NCBI RefSeq assembly: GCF_002794355.1
Contig: NZ_PGOI01000006.1
Location: 95,795 to 159,794, forward strand
DNA length: 64,000 nucleotides
Direction of reading: 5' to 3'
DNA from: Pseudorhodobacter sp. MZDSW-24AT
Lineage (GTDB): Bacteria; Pseudomonadota; Alphaproteobacteria; Rhodobacterales; Rhodobacteraceae
Shown here piece by piece: positions 49,768 through 59,440 of this stretch. The notes under the pieces were generated by a model. That model was not told where the DNA came from, made no database searches, and saw only the letters and a program-made list of their open reading frames with translations. Position numbers and translations under genes: made by a program. Positions within the stretch are counted from its first letter, which is position 1. Every line of letters starts with the position of its first letter.

Positions 49768-50477
49768 CTTCTGTTCCAGTTCTTGCCCCTGTTCACGCCC
49801 TGCTCGTCGCCGGTGCCCTCGTGCTCTCCGCACCCGCAGCCTTTGCCGAGACCACGCCGCGCCCCGGTCCCCATGACAACCGCGTCCGGATCGCCACTTG
49901 GGAACAGGGGCAGGTCTACCGCGTCGTCACCACTCTGACCCGCGTCACCACCGTCGAATTCGGCGAAGGCGAGACGATCCGCTCGATCATCGCGGGCGAC
50001 ACAGTCGGCTTCCAGTTCGATGGTGTGCCCGGCGGCCGCGCCTTCGCGATCAAGCCTGCGGCCTCAGGCGTCGCGACCAACATCACGGTCTACACGAACC
50101 GCCGCTCCTACTACTTCCACGTCGTCGAGGCGCGCGAGACGCCCCATTACGTGGTGCAGTTCCGTTATCCTGAGAGCGGCGTTCAACCGGCCCGGGCTGT
50201 CGCGGCCGAGGCGCCGAATGCAAACTATGCCGTAAGCTCCCAAGAGGAGTTCACACCGACGGCCGTTTGGGATGACGGCACCTTCACCTATTTCCGCTTC
50301 GCGCGGAACGCGCCGGTCCCGGCGATCTTTCGCTATGCCAATGGCGGCGAGCGGGCGGTGAACAGCACCGCGCTCGAGGACGGTGTCATCCGTGTCTCGG
50401 GGGTGAACCGCCAATGGGTTCTGCGCCTCGGCGAAGACGAGGTCTGTGTTCAGGATATGGGTGGGTCCGCGTCATGA
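49764..50477 (+). CDS. virB9: VirB9 T4SS outer-membrane core protein
   Basis: A 237-residue exported protein with a signal ending near AAFAET. It has the VirB9/CagX pattern: FGEGETIRSIIAGDTVGF in the N-terminal domain, KPAASGVATNITVYTNRR, and the C-terminal domain WDDGTFTYFRFARNAPVPAI. With VirB7 and VirB10 it builds the outer-membrane ring. Confidence 0.93.
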   Translation: MTSVPVLAPVHALLVAGALVLSAPAAFAETTPRPGPHDNRVRIATWEQGQVYRVVTTLTRVTTVEFGEGETIRSIIAGDTVGFQFDGVPGGRAFAIKPAASGVATNITVYTNRRSYYFHVVEARETPHYVVQFRYPESGVQPARAVAAEAPNANYAVSSQEEFTPTAVWDDGTFTYFRFARNAPVPAIFRYANGGERAVNSTALEDGVIRVSGVNRQWVLRLGEDEVCVQDMGGSAS

Positions 50478-51799
50478 GCCAGGACACCGAAGACCTTGCT
50501 GCGCGTCTCGCGGCGCTTGAAGCAACGGGCGACAAGAAGCGCGGCGCAGCACGTCCCTCCCCGCTTAGCGCCATCCTTGGCGTTGCCGGGATCGTGACCG
50601 CAGGTGGCCTGGCCTGGGCCGCCCTGCAGCCATCGCCAGAAGCGCCTCTGCCGACCGCCTCCCCGGAAGAGTTCCAGACCGCAGTATCGGGCTTCGGCGA
50701 CCTCGCGCCCATGCCCGTGGTTGAGCCTGCACCGCCGCCCCCGGCTGAGACTGGCCCCACCGCGTCAGAACTGGCGCTGATGGAAAGTCTCGCAACGCTG
50801 CGCGCAGAACTCGAAGACCTGCGTGCGCGGCCCGTCGAGGCATCGGATAGCGGCGCAGAGCAGGCCATCGCCGATCTCACGGCGCAGATCGCGGCGCTAC
50901 AGGAGGCCTCGTCTGAAACGCAACGCGCGCTCGAGCGGCAATTGACCGAACGCGGCCGCGAGCTTGACCAGCTGCGCATGGACCTTGAAGTAGCGCGGTT
51001 GACGCCGCCCGCGCCGACGGACCTCGGGCCGAACGAGGAGGAGTTGCGGCTTGCCGAACTTGAACGCCGCCGGATCGCGGAGGCCGAGGCGCGGGCCGAG
51101 CGCATCGCCTCGCCCATGATCGCGTTTTCCGGGATGGGGGCAGGGACCGACCGGGAGAACAGCCTCGAGGCCGCACGCCTGAATGAGGACGAAGCTTTCG
51201 TCCGCGCAGGCGCAAGGCCCGCCCCGGTGACGCGGGCTGAAGTAATCGTGAACCCCGGCAACACCGTCGTGCAGGGCACGATGATCCAGGCCGTGACCGA
51301 GACGGCGCTTGACAGCACGCTGCCCGGCGCGATCCGCGCCATCGTCTCCGAAGACGTTCATTCCTTCGACGGCACGCGCGTCCTGATCCCGCGCGGCGCG
51401 CGTCTCGTAGGCCGCTATCGCTCCGATGTGGCGCTCGCGCAATCGCGGGTGATGGTGGCCTGGGACCGCATCATCCTGCCCGACAACCAGACCGTGGAAA
51501 TCAGCGCCTTCGGTGGGGATGAACTCGGCCGCACCGGCACCACTGGATTTGTCGATACCCGCTTCGCGCAGCGTTTTGGCTCGGCCGCGTTGATCTCTCT
51601 GATCGGGGCCTTGCCCGCAGCCGCGGCCGGACAGATCGAGGATGAGGCAGCAGCCGACATCGCAAGTGACGTCGGCACGGACCTGCGCGACAGCACCCAA
51701 AGCGTCATGCAGGATTATCTCGCGATCCGGCCCGTGATCCATGTCGACCAAGGCACCCGGATCACGGTCATGGTCGACCGCGATCTGGAGATTTTCTGA
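50474..51799 (+). CDS. virB10: VirB10 T4SS scaffold protein
   Basis: A 441-residue bitopic protein spanning both membranes. It has an N-terminal cytoplasmic segment, a helix near 33-50 (SAILGVAGIVTAGGLAWAAL), a proline-rich then coiled-coil periplasmic stretch (about 70-210) and the C-terminal TrbI domain, with LIPRGARLVGRYRSDVALAQ and a putative outer-membrane helix AALISLIGALPAAAAGQI. The ATG at 50474 overlaps the virB9 stop. Confidence 0.93.
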   Translation: MSQDTEDLAARLAALEATGDKKRGAARPSPLSAILGVAGIVTAGGLAWAALQPSPEAPLPTASPEEFQTAVSGFGDLAPMPVVEPAPPPPAETGPTASELALMESLATLRAELEDLRARPVEASDSGAEQAIADLTAQIAALQEASSETQRALERQLTERGRELDQLRMDLEVARLTPPAPTDLGPNEEELRLAELERRRIAEAEARAERIASPMIAFSGMGAGTDRENSLEAARLNEDEAFVRAGARPAPVTRAEVIVNPGNTVVQGTMIQAVTETALDSTLPGAIRAIVSEDVHSFDGTRVLIPRGARLVGRYRSDVALAQSRVMVAWDRIILPDNQTVEISAFGGDELGRTGTTGFVDTRFAQRFGSAALISLIGALPAAAAGQIEDEAAADIASDVGTDLRDSTQSVMQDYLAIRPVIHVDQGTRITVMVDRDLEIF

Positions 51800-51800
51800 C

Positions 51801-52835
51801 ATGGCGGCGAGCTATCTCGAAGCCTCGCTCGACCGGCTGGGCGCGCCCGTGCAGCGGGACGACACGATCGAGATCTGCATCAACCCCGATGGTCGGGTCT
51901 GGGGCGAGTTTCAGGGCGATCATTTCATGCGCGGCCTCGGCACGCCGCTGACCCAGACCGAGATCAAGGACCTCGGCAACCAGATCGCCTCGGCTGCGTC
52001 GACGACGCTCAGCCAGAAGAAGCCCATCGTCTCGGTCTCGATCCTCTATCGCGACCGGCCGATCCGGGCGCAGGTCATCCAGCCGCCTGCTGTGGAAGGG
52101 GGCTTTTCGATTTCGCTGCGGTTCTTTTCCTCGCTGCCACTGAAGGCCATCAAGCTTGGCTTCCTCTATGACAAGGAGCGCAGCCTCGAAGGCCTGCGTC
52201 GCGAACGGAACGCCGCGCTCCGCGATGTGGTGGCCTCCGGCGACATCGATGCCGCCCTGCGCTTCTGCGTCGAGAACAAGCTCAACATGATCGTTTCAGG
52301 CGGCACCTCGACCGGCAAGACAGTCGCGGCGCGCAAGATCCTCTCCCTGATCCCGCCCGAAGAGCGGATCATCACGATCGAAGAGGCTGCAGAATTGCGG
52401 CCCGAGCAGCCGAATGCCGTGACGCTGATTGCTGATCGCGACACGGAGGCCCGCAGCGCCGATGTGCTTCTGGCCTCGACCCTGCGGATGCGGCCGGACC
52501 GGATCGTGCTGGGCGAAGTTCGCGGCCGCGAGGCCATGACCTTCCTCGAGGCGATCAACACCGGCCACGGCGGCTCGCTCACAACGCTGCATGCCGAAAC
52601 CCCGCAACTGGCCGTCCGCCGTCTCGCCATAGCCGCGCTCAAGACCGATGTGCCGATGACCTATGCCGACATGGTCGACTACATCGAGGGCTCCATCGAC
52701 GTGATCATCCAGGCCGGCCGCCATGACGGCGCCCGCGGCATCACCGAGTTCTTCCTGCCGGTGCAGGCGAGACATCCAGACCAGAACAAGGCCGGAACCA
52801 GGGGCACAAAGCGCCCCGCAGTCGCCGCCGAATGA
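51801..52835 (+). CDS. virB11: VirB11 T4SS traffic ATPase
   Basis: A 344-residue hexameric ATPase at the cytoplasmic face. Motifs are Walker A GGTSTGKTVAA (near residues 166-176), the Asp box IITIEEAAELR, Walker B RPDRIVLGEVRGREA and the His box GHGGSLTTLHAE. It switches the T4SS between pilus building and DNA transfer. The start is 1 nt after the virB10 stop. Confidence 0.94.
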   Translation: MAASYLEASLDRLGAPVQRDDTIEICINPDGRVWGEFQGDHFMRGLGTPLTQTEIKDLGNQIASAASTTLSQKKPIVSVSILYRDRPIRAQVIQPPAVEGGFSISLRFFSSLPLKAIKLGFLYDKERSLEGLRRERNAALRDVVASGDIDAALRFCVENKLNMIVSGGTSTGKTVAARKILSLIPPEERIITIEEAAELRPEQPNAVTLIADRDTEARSADVLLASTLRMRPDRIVLGEVRGREAMTFLEAINTGHGGSLTTLHAETPQLAVRRLAIAALKTDVPMTYADMVDYIEGSIDVIIQAGRHDGARGITEFFLPVQARHPDQNKAGTRGTKRPAVAAE

Positions 52836-52855
52836 AGAACCGAAAGGAAATTCCC

Positions 52856-53275
52856 ATGCGCAAGATCACCCTCGCCGCAGCTGTCACCCTGCTCGCCGCG
52901 CCCCTCGCGGCCCAGACCGCACCGCAGGTCACGAACGATCTCACCGTGACCATGTCGCCTCAGCAGTACCGGATCTGCAACGACCGGCCCGCACGACCGA
53001 CCTGGATGGATGAAGTCCACCCGCGCGAGGCCTACAAGGCACTGACGTTGATGGATCTGTACGAACTGCGCGCATGGGAACAGATCGTCGAGACGGGCAA
53101 CTGCGGCTGCGAAGTCCGCTTCCCGGCATGGGAAGATGCCTCTGAAGAATTCAACGAAAGGTATCGCCTGGCATCAGCCTCGGAACATACGGCAGCGCAG
53201 CGGGAGATCCGGCAGCAGCGCAACGATCTGCGCCAAGCGGTACAAGACATCTGCGAAGCTCAGGGCAACTGGTAA
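52856..53275 (+). CDS. Small exported Cys-containing protein between virB11 and virB6
   Basis: A 139-residue exported protein with a signal (ITLAAAVTLLAAPLAAQ), then conserved-looking Cys residues in RICNDRPARP, GNCGCEVRFP and QDICEAQGN. The helical C-terminal half is EF/RQ-rich. It resembles exported proteins found at this place in other VirB operons, but no function is known to me. The ATG at 52856 has AAAGGAAA upstream and is preferred over the ATG at 52832. Confidence 0.7.
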   Translation: MRKITLAAAVTLLAAPLAAQTAPQVTNDLTVTMSPQQYRICNDRPARPTWMDEVHPREAYKALTLMDLYELRAWEQIVETGNCGCEVRFPAWEDASEEFNERYRLASASEHTAAQREIRQQRNDLRQAVQDICEAQGNW

Positions 53276-54300
53276 TGAGCGTCGTCAGTTGGATGGTCGA
53301 AACCGCCGACGGTTTCCTTGTCGATGCTGCCGAGTCCCAGTTCGGGGCTGTGGCCAGCAATACCGGCACGATCGTCCTTCTGATGGTCACGCTTTCCCTG
53401 ATCGGCGTCTGTATCAACATGGCCTTCCAGTTCCGCAGCATGGATGGGGCCAGCTTCTTCTGGTACCTGATCAAGCTGACGCTGATAGGTCTCTTCGCGT
53501 TTAACTGGGCCAATTTCAACGCGGTGTCCAACGCCGTGATCGGAGGCCTCGACTATGTCGCCGGCGCGCTGGTTTCGTCGGTCGGCGGAGGTGGCGCAGG
53601 CGCAACCCATTTCGCGGGAGAATTCGACAACCTGATCGAGCGCTTCGCGACATATTTGAACGCGATCGGCAGCAATCTGAACTGGATGACGGGCGCGATC
53701 CTCGGCGGCATCGGCCTGGTGCTCCTCAGCCTCCTTGGCTTCATGACCGGGATCGTCCTCATCTTCGCCAAGATGATGCTGACCCTGATGCTCGGCCTTG
53801 CGCCGATCATGATCGCGCTGTCGCTCTTCGATGCGACCAAGGATTTCTTCCACAGATGGGTCTCGACGACGATCAGCTACGCCTTCTACCCTATCGTCAT
53901 CGCCGCCATGTTCTCGACCGTCGTCGGAATGGCGAATTCGCTCTTGGCCCAGCTCGGCGACCCTAACTCAGCCACAAACATCGGCTCGCTGGTCCCGTTC
54001 TTCGTGATGGTGTTCCTGGCCAAGGGTTTCGTCGCGGCAACACCCCTGATCGTGCGGGGGATTTCGGGGAACCTGATGGTGGCTGCAGCACCTGCGATCG
54101 TCAGTGGGTCTGCTGGGGTATTACGGGGGCTGATGAACACCTCTGGTGTGCAGGGCAGGGCGAGGATCGGTGCGCTCACTACGGGGGAGGCGATCGGGCG
54201 GGGGGCAGTGCAAGCGCCTGTTGCCATGCGAAGCGCAGCGGCGACCGCGAGCGCGCAGGTGGTCAGGGTGGCTGAGAGAGCGAAGCGGTTGGGGCGGTGA
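53275..54300 (+). CDS. virB6: VirB6/TrbL T4SS polytopic membrane protein
   Basis: A 341-residue polytopic inner-membrane protein with about six helices, including IVLLMVTLSLIGVCINMAFQ, AILGGIGLVLLSLLGFMTGI and MMLTLMLGLAPIMIALSLF, the latter typical of VirB6/TrbL (GLAPIMIALSLFxxTKDFF). It guides substrate across the inner membrane. The start overlaps the previous TAA. It ends the virB operon. Confidence 0.9.
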   Translation: MSVVSWMVETADGFLVDAAESQFGAVASNTGTIVLLMVTLSLIGVCINMAFQFRSMDGASFFWYLIKLTLIGLFAFNWANFNAVSNAVIGGLDYVAGALVSSVGGGGAGATHFAGEFDNLIERFATYLNAIGSNLNWMTGAILGGIGLVLLSLLGFMTGIVLIFAKMMLTLMLGLAPIMIALSLFDATKDFFHRWVSTTISYAFYPIVIAAMFSTVVGMANSLLAQLGDPNSATNIGSLVPFFVMVFLAKGFVAATPLIVRGISGNLMVAAAPAIVSGSAGVLRGLMNTSGVQGRARIGALTTGEAIGRGAVQAPVAMRSAAATASAQVVRVAERAKRLGR

Positions 54301-54682
54301 AGTCCAACGCGGCGTCGCAGCGATGTGTTCTTATCGACATGGACGGAAAGCTGCCTGTTGGTGTGCGGCGTGGCATTCGCCGCGACAGCGGAGAAGCGGT
54401 GAGGCACAACTCGCCCTGCAAGCGTTAAGACATTGCTAGAGACCACACTTGCGACGATGAAACGAATGACGCCGCAGGGCTACCGGGAATTGAACGCAGG
54501 AGCTATGCTTTGGCGGCAGAGGTTTCCTCCTGTGCGATGACATTCTCGATCCGGCGCTCAAGGTTGCCAATCTGGGTCTCCAACCTGGTCTTGAGATTCT
54601 CATCCATGCTTTCGACATCGGCAGGAACGCTCTGCTTCCATCTCGGACTTGTAATTTCTGTAAAGTGATTGATATGTGAGCG
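54301..54682. other. Mostly noncoding junction between virB block and catabolic block
   Basis: These 382 bases hold no complete gene on the plus strand. Expected VirD4 or relaxase genes are absent. The only coding-like item is a short coiled-coil fragment on the minus strand (54503-54607). The promoter of the AraC-type regulator should lie at the right end. This is probably a recombination junction. Confidence 0.5.
54503..54607 (-). CDS. Short coiled-coil peptide, possibly a gene remnant
   Basis: A 34-residue reading frame (MDENLKTRLETQIGNLERRI and 14 further residues ending SAAKA) with a regular Leu/Ile heptad pattern, reminiscent of SlyX-like coiled coils. It has no obvious upstream signals and may be the remains of a longer gene. 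Low confidence that it is expressed. Confidence 0.25.
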   Translation of the reverse strand: MDENLKTRLETQIGNLERRIENVIAQEETSAAKA

Positions 54683-55549
54683 ATGTCGAATGCACTTCAC
54701 ATCGCACGTGGCCGCTTCGGGAGGGTGGCGCTGCTGGATATGGATCGGCCTCTGGTGCGGCACGCGCACCCGCATTGCCATGTCCTGTTGAAGGTCGAGG
54801 GCGCCGACACGCAGTTTTCGGTGCGCGACAAGCTCGTACCGCTCACGAACGAAAGCGCGGTTCTCATCAACGCCTGGGAACCTCATGCCTATGCGCACGA
54901 CCCGACGCGGCCGAAGACAGTAATCCTTGCGCTCTACATTGAACCGCAGTGGCTTGGTCATTTCCGGCCGAACTGGGCGGCGAGCCACGCGCCCGACTTC
55001 TTCTCTTCCAACGTCGGCTCGATCACCCTCGATATCCGCTTGCGCACACGCACGCTTGCGGAGGCCATGGTGCAGGAGCCGAACCGTGCCGCCATGCACG
55101 AGGTGCTTCTCGGCGAGCTGATGGTCGCTGTCATCGAACGCTTCGCCGACTGGCGGGCAGTGCCGAATTCGATCCGTGACCTCGCCGCCCACCATCGGGT
55201 TGATTTCCGCATCCGCAAGGCCGTCGAGCGCATGAAGGCGGCACCGGGCAAGATCGCCGATCTCGATCGTCTCGCGGCCGACGTGGGCCTGTCGCGGGCG
55301 CATTTCTTCCGGCTGTTCGAAACCTCGATTGGGGTGACACCGAGGGTCTTCCTCAACGTGCAGCGGCTGGAACAGGCGGTTGCGGCCGTCGCCGACGGAA
55401 CGCAAAGCTTCGCGGCGATCGGCGATCAACTCGGGTTTTCCGTGCCGGCGCACTTCTCGCGCTTCTTTCACGATCATGCCGGCTCCTCGCCCAGCATCTT
55501 CCGCAGTGTAAGCCGCCTCTCGACCGAGGATTTTGAGACTCCTCGGTAA
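54683..55549 (+). CDS. AraC-family transcriptional regulator
   Basis: A 288-residue regulator with an N-terminal cupin-like effector domain (VRHAHPHCHVLLKVEGAD) and a C-terminal double helix-turn-helix (ADLDRLAADVGLSRAHFFRL-type first HTH near 205-225, and FAAIGDQLGFSVPAHFSRFF near 255-275). It probably senses an aromatic or heteroaromatic substrate and activates the operon that starts 92 nt downstream. The ATG at 54683 is the first sensible start. Confidence 0.88.
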   Translation: MSNALHIARGRFGRVALLDMDRPLVRHAHPHCHVLLKVEGADTQFSVRDKLVPLTNESAVLINAWEPHAYAHDPTRPKTVILALYIEPQWLGHFRPNWAASHAPDFFSSNVGSITLDIRLRTRTLAEAMVQEPNRAAMHEVLLGELMVAVIERFADWRAVPNSIRDLAAHHRVDFRIRKAVERMKAAPGKIADLDRLAADVGLSRAHFFRLFETSIGVTPRVFLNVQRLEQAVAAVADGTQSFAAIGDQLGFSVPAHFSRFFHDHAGSSPSIFRSVSRLSTEDFETPR

Positions 55550-55640
55550 GGTCTGATACACGGCGGTATAGCCCGATCACGCCCCCTTCTTCACTCTTCC
55601 CGCTACGGCACCCCTTCACAAACGGGTGCGGGAGGGGCGA

Positions 55641-58616
55641 ATGATGAAATTGGAAACAGCGGAGGGCCTCATTGGCCGGCCCGTCCAACGGGTCGAGGAC
55701 TTCGGACTTCTGACCGGCCGCGGCCGCTACATCGACGACCTGCCAGTTCGGCGCGACACCGCGCATCTGGCGGTCCTGCGCTCGCCGCATGGCCATGCCG
55801 AAGTCCGTGCGATCAATACGACTGCCGCGCGTGCACTGCCCGGCGTCTTCGCCGTGCTGACCGGCGAGGATGTGGTGCGGCTTACCCGCAGCATGACCGT
55901 CGGGGTCAAGGCCAATGTCGAATGCTGGCCGATTGCCCGGGACCGGGTACGCTATGTGGGTGAACCCGTCGCCCTCGTCGTCGCCGAGAACCGCTATGTC
56001 GCCGAGGATGCGCTCGACCTGATCAAGGTGGAGTACGAGACGCTGGTCGCCATTGTCGATCCCGACAAGGCACTCGCCGCAGATGCGCCGGTCTTGCATC
56101 CCTCGCTCGGCACCAACCTCATCAACGAGCGCACTTTTCGCTACGGGAACCCGGAAGCGGCACTCGCGACTGCCGCCCACCGAATTTCCATCCGCATCGC
56201 CTATCCGCGCAATTCCTGCACGCCGATCGAAACCTACGGCGTCATAGCGGAATACGATCCCGGTGAGGACGCCTATGACGTCACGGCGAATTTCCAGGGA
56301 CCGTTCTCGATCCATGCCGTGATTTCTCGCGCGCTGAATGTGCCCGGCAACCGCATGCGACTGCGCACGCCACCCGATTCCGGCGGCTCCTTCGGCATCA
56401 AGCAGGGCGTGTTTCCCTATGTCATCCTCACCGCCGTCGCCGCCCGCGTCGCCGGCCGGCCGGTCAAGTGGATCGAGGACCGTCTCGAACACCTGACGGC
56501 TTCTGTCTCGGCAACCAACCGCGTCACGACGCTGGAGGCGGCCGTTGCCGACGACGGCCACATCACCGCGCTTAGCTGGGATCAACTAGAAGATTGCGGG
56601 GCCCACTTGCGTGCACCGGAACCGGCGACACTCTACCGCATGCACGGCAACATGACCGGCGCCTATGCGATCGACAACGTCGCCATCCGCAACCGCGTTG
56701 TGCTCACCAATAAGACGCCGACCGGACTGAACCGTGGCTTTGGCGGACCGCAGGTCTATTTCGCGCTCGAGCGGCTCATCCACAAGATCGCCGATGACCT
56801 TGGCCTCGACAGGCTTGCGGTCATCCGCCGCAACCTCGTGCCGGCCGACGCATTTCCCTATCGCACAGCGACCGGCGGGCTGCTGGATTCGGGCGATTAT
56901 CAGACAGCAATCGATCGCGCCTGTGCGGAAGGCGGCCTAGAGGCGCTGAAGCTGCGTAGGGATAATGCGCGTGCCGAAGGACGTCTCTACGGCATCGGCT
57001 ATGCGACGGTTGTCGAGCCGAGCGTCTCCAACATGGGCTACATCACGACGGTTCTGTCGCCGGACGAGCGGGCGAAGGCAGGGCCAAAGAACGGCGCCCA
57101 GTCCGTCGCGACGGTGGCCATCGATCCACTGGGTTCTGTCACCGTCAAGGTCGCCTCGGTGCCACAGGGCCAGGGCCACCGCACCGTTCTGGCGCAGGTG
57201 GTCGCAGAGCGGCTCGGACTGCCCCTGGAGGCCGTGCGTGTCAACACGGAACTCGACACGGCGCGCGACGCCTGGTCGATCGCGTCGGGCAATTATGCAA
57301 GCCGGTTTGCCGCGGCCGTCGCCGGCGCCGCGGCCCTCGCCGCCGACCGTATCAGGGAGCGTCTTGCAGCGATCGCCGCCGCGCAACTCAATGTCACGGC
57401 GGAGAGCGTGGACTTCAGGGCCGGAAAACTCTTTGATCGCAACAATCCGGAAAATGCCATTTCCTTCGGACGTGTGGCGGCGGCAAGCCACTGGGCGCCC
57501 GGCACCCTGCCGGATGAAACAGGCCAGACCATCCGCGAGACTGTCTTCTGGACGCCGGAGCAACTTGAGGCGCCGACGGCAACGGACGGTATCAACTCAT
57601 CGCTTTGCCATGGCTTCATCTTCGACATCTGCGGTGTGGAGATCGACCGGGCGACCGGCCAAGTGCGTATCGACCGCTACGTGACGATGCACGACTGCGG
57701 CCGCATCCTGCATCCCGGCATGGTCGATGGCCAGGTGCGCGGCGGCTTCGCACAGGCCGTCGGTGCCGCACTCTACGAAGAATATGCCTATGGTAGCGAC
57801 GGCAGTTTCCTGGCCGGCACGCTCGCCGACTACCTGATCCCGACCGTAATGGAGACGCCTGAGCCGCTGATCCTCCATCACGAAACGCCCTCACCTTTCA
57901 CGCCGCTTGGTGCCAAGGGCGTCGGCGAAGGCAATAGCATGTCGACGCCGGTCTGCATTGCCAACGCCGTTGCCGATGCGCTCGGTGTCGAGGACGTCCG
58001 GCTGCCACTATCGCCGAGCCGGGTCAGCGAATGGCTCTACGCCGAGGAGCAACGGCCGTCCAAGCCGCAGGAAGTGGTCCCGGTTGCCGCCGGCACCTCT
58101 GGCGAACGGTTGCTGACGGGCTCAGGCTCGGCCGATGTGGTCGCCACCCGCGAATCCGTCTGGGCGATGCTGCTCGACCCGAACACGCTGAAGGCCATCA
58201 TTCCCGGAGCACACGAGGTCCGAAAGATCTCTGACACGCAATTCCGCGCCGAGGTCACGCTTGGTATCGGTCCGGTCAAGGGACGATACCGCGCCGACAT
58301 CCGCCTGTCCGACATGGTCGCGCCGGAAGCGGTCACGCTTTCCGGCGGCACCGAGGGCGCGCTTGGTTCCGGTCACGGCACAGGCCGCGTGACGCTGACC
58401 GAAACCTCGACCGGCACCCGCATCGACTATCGCTACGAGGCGGCCATCGGCGGAAAGGTCGCCTCGGTCGGCGGCCGCCTCCTCGACGGCGCGGCGCGCG
58501 TGGTGATCGGACAATTCTTCCAGGCGCTCGCCCGTCATGCCGGCGGCGGCGCGCCTCCCGGCGCCGCCGCCGGCCTCATCCAGCGGCTTTCAAACCTTTT
58601 CAGGAGACGCAGATGA
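55641..58616 (+). CDS. Molybdenum hydroxylase large subunit fused to a CoxG domain
   Basis: A 991-residue xanthine oxidase-family molybdopterin subunit. It starts IGRPVQRVEDFGLLTGRGRY; molybdopterin contacts lie in NRGFGGPQVYFALERLI and VPQGQGHRTVLAQVVAERLG, and the catalytic Glu in GAKGVGEGNS. It lacks the AYRCSFR loop of CO dehydrogenase. Residues about 830-985 are a SRPBCC/CoxG domain (LLTGSGSADVVATRESVWAM, LDPNTLKAIIPGA), normally a separate protein. A good ribosome site GGGAGGGG precedes the ATG. With the next two genes it forms an aromatic or N-heterocycle hydroxylase; the substrate is not known. Confidence 0.88.
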   Translation: MMKLETAEGLIGRPVQRVEDFGLLTGRGRYIDDLPVRRDTAHLAVLRSPHGHAEVRAINTTAARALPGVFAVLTGEDVVRLTRSMTVGVKANVECWPIARDRVRYVGEPVALVVAENRYVAEDALDLIKVEYETLVAIVDPDKALAADAPVLHPSLGTNLINERTFRYGNPEAALATAAHRISIRIAYPRNSCTPIETYGVIAEYDPGEDAYDVTANFQGPFSIHAVISRALNVPGNRMRLRTPPDSGGSFGIKQGVFPYVILTAVAARVAGRPVKWIEDRLEHLTASVSATNRVTTLEAAVADDGHITALSWDQLEDCGAHLRAPEPATLYRMHGNMTGAYAIDNVAIRNRVVLTNKTPTGLNRGFGGPQVYFALERLIHKIADDLGLDRLAVIRRNLVPADAFPYRTATGGLLDSGDYQTAIDRACAEGGLEALKLRRDNARAEGRLYGIGYATVVEPSVSNMGYITTVLSPDERAKAGPKNGAQSVATVAIDPLGSVTVKVASVPQGQGHRTVLAQVVAERLGLPLEAVRVNTELDTARDAWSIASGNYASRFAAAVAGAAALAADRIRERLAAIAAAQLNVTAESVDFRAGKLFDRNNPENAISFGRVAAASHWAPGTLPDETGQTIRETVFWTPEQLEAPTATDGINSSLCHGFIFDICGVEIDRATGQVRIDRYVTMHDCGRILHPGMVDGQVRGGFAQAVGAALYEEYAYGSDGSFLAGTLADYLIPTVMETPEPLILHHETPSPFTPLGAKGVGEGNSMSTPVCIANAVADALGVEDVRLPLSPSRVSEWLYAEEQRPSKPQEVVPVAAGTSGERLLTGSGSADVVATRESVWAMLLDPNTLKAIIPGAHEVRKISDTQFRAEVTLGIGPVKGRYRADIRLSDMVAPEAVTLSGGTEGALGSGHGTGRVTLTETSTGTRIDYRYEAAIGGKVASVGGRLLDGAARVVIGQFFQALARHAGGGAPPGAAAGLIQRLSNLFRRRR

Positions 58617-59440
58617 AGCCCGCATCCTTCGATTTCATCTGTCCGGACACGCTGGACGAAGCGCTCTCGGCACTCTCCGAAGCGGGCGGTGACGGACGCA
58701 TCATCGCCGGCGGCCAGTCGCTTGTGCCCATGCTCAACATGCGCCTTGCCCGCCCCAGCGTGCTCATTGACATCATGCGGCTTGAAGCACTGCGCCGGAT
58801 CGAGATGTCCGGCGACGAGATCACCGTCGGCGCGGGCGTTCGCCAGGCGGAACTGGAAGCCTGGCCGAACCTCTTGCGCGACCTGCCTCTGCTGACCGCC
58901 GCTTTCCCCTGGATCGGTCATGTACAGACGCGGGCGCGGGGCACGGTCTGTGGCTCGGTCGCCCATGCAGACCCAAGCGCCGAATTGCCGCTTTCTCTGG
59001 TGATACTCGGCGGCGCCGTCAGCCTGCGCAGCCGCAAGCAGAAGCGCAAGGTCACGGCGGACGACTTCTTCATCGGCATGATGGCGACGGATCTCGCTGA
59101 GGGCGAGATGATCGAAGCCGTGCACTTTCCGAAGGCTGTACCTGGCAGCGGCTATGCCTTTCGCGAGATCGGTCGCCGGCATGGCGATTTCGCCATCGTC
59201 GCCTGCGCTGCCGTCGCCGACGACAACGGATTGCGGCTCGGCATTGCCGGGGTCGATGACCGGCCTCGTGTCTTCCCGTTGCCGGCCCTTGACGACGACC
59301 AGTTCGACGATGCCCTCAACGACATCGCCTGGTCTCTGAATGCTCGAGAAGACCTTCACGCAAGCGCCCGCTACCGGCGCGAACTAGTCCGCAATCTTGG
59401 CCGCGAGACCCTCAAGGAGGCTAGCCGATGCCGCGCATGA
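58613..59440 (+). CDS. Molybdenum hydroxylase FAD-binding medium subunit
   Basis: A 275-residue CoxM/XdhB-type subunit carrying FAD. The flavin-binding motifs are IIAGGQSLVPMLNMRLARP (near 32-50) and TRARGTVCGSVAHADPSAEL (near 107-126). It lacks the extra iron-sulfur insert found in 4-hydroxybenzoyl-CoA reductase. Its ATG overlaps the large-subunit stop and its end overlaps the small-subunit gene. Confidence 0.92.
   Translation: MKPASFDFICPDTLDEALSALSEAGGDGRIIAGGQSLVPMLNMRLARPSVLIDIMRLEALRRIEMSGDEITVGAGVRQAELEAWPNLLRDLPLLTAAFPWIGHVQTRARGTVCGSVAHADPSAELPLSLVILGGAVSLRSRKQKRKVTADDFFIGMMATDLAEGEMIEAVHFPKAVPGSGYAFREIGRRHGDFAIVACAAVADDNGLRLGIAGVDDRPRVFPLPALDDDQFDDALNDIAWSLNAREDLHASARYRRELVRNLGRETLKEASRCRA

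Noticed and set aside
58613..59440. 4-hydroxybenzoyl-CoA reductase beta subunit
   Set aside because: The subunit is too short and has no extra Cys cluster for the [4Fe-4S] insert of that enzyme.
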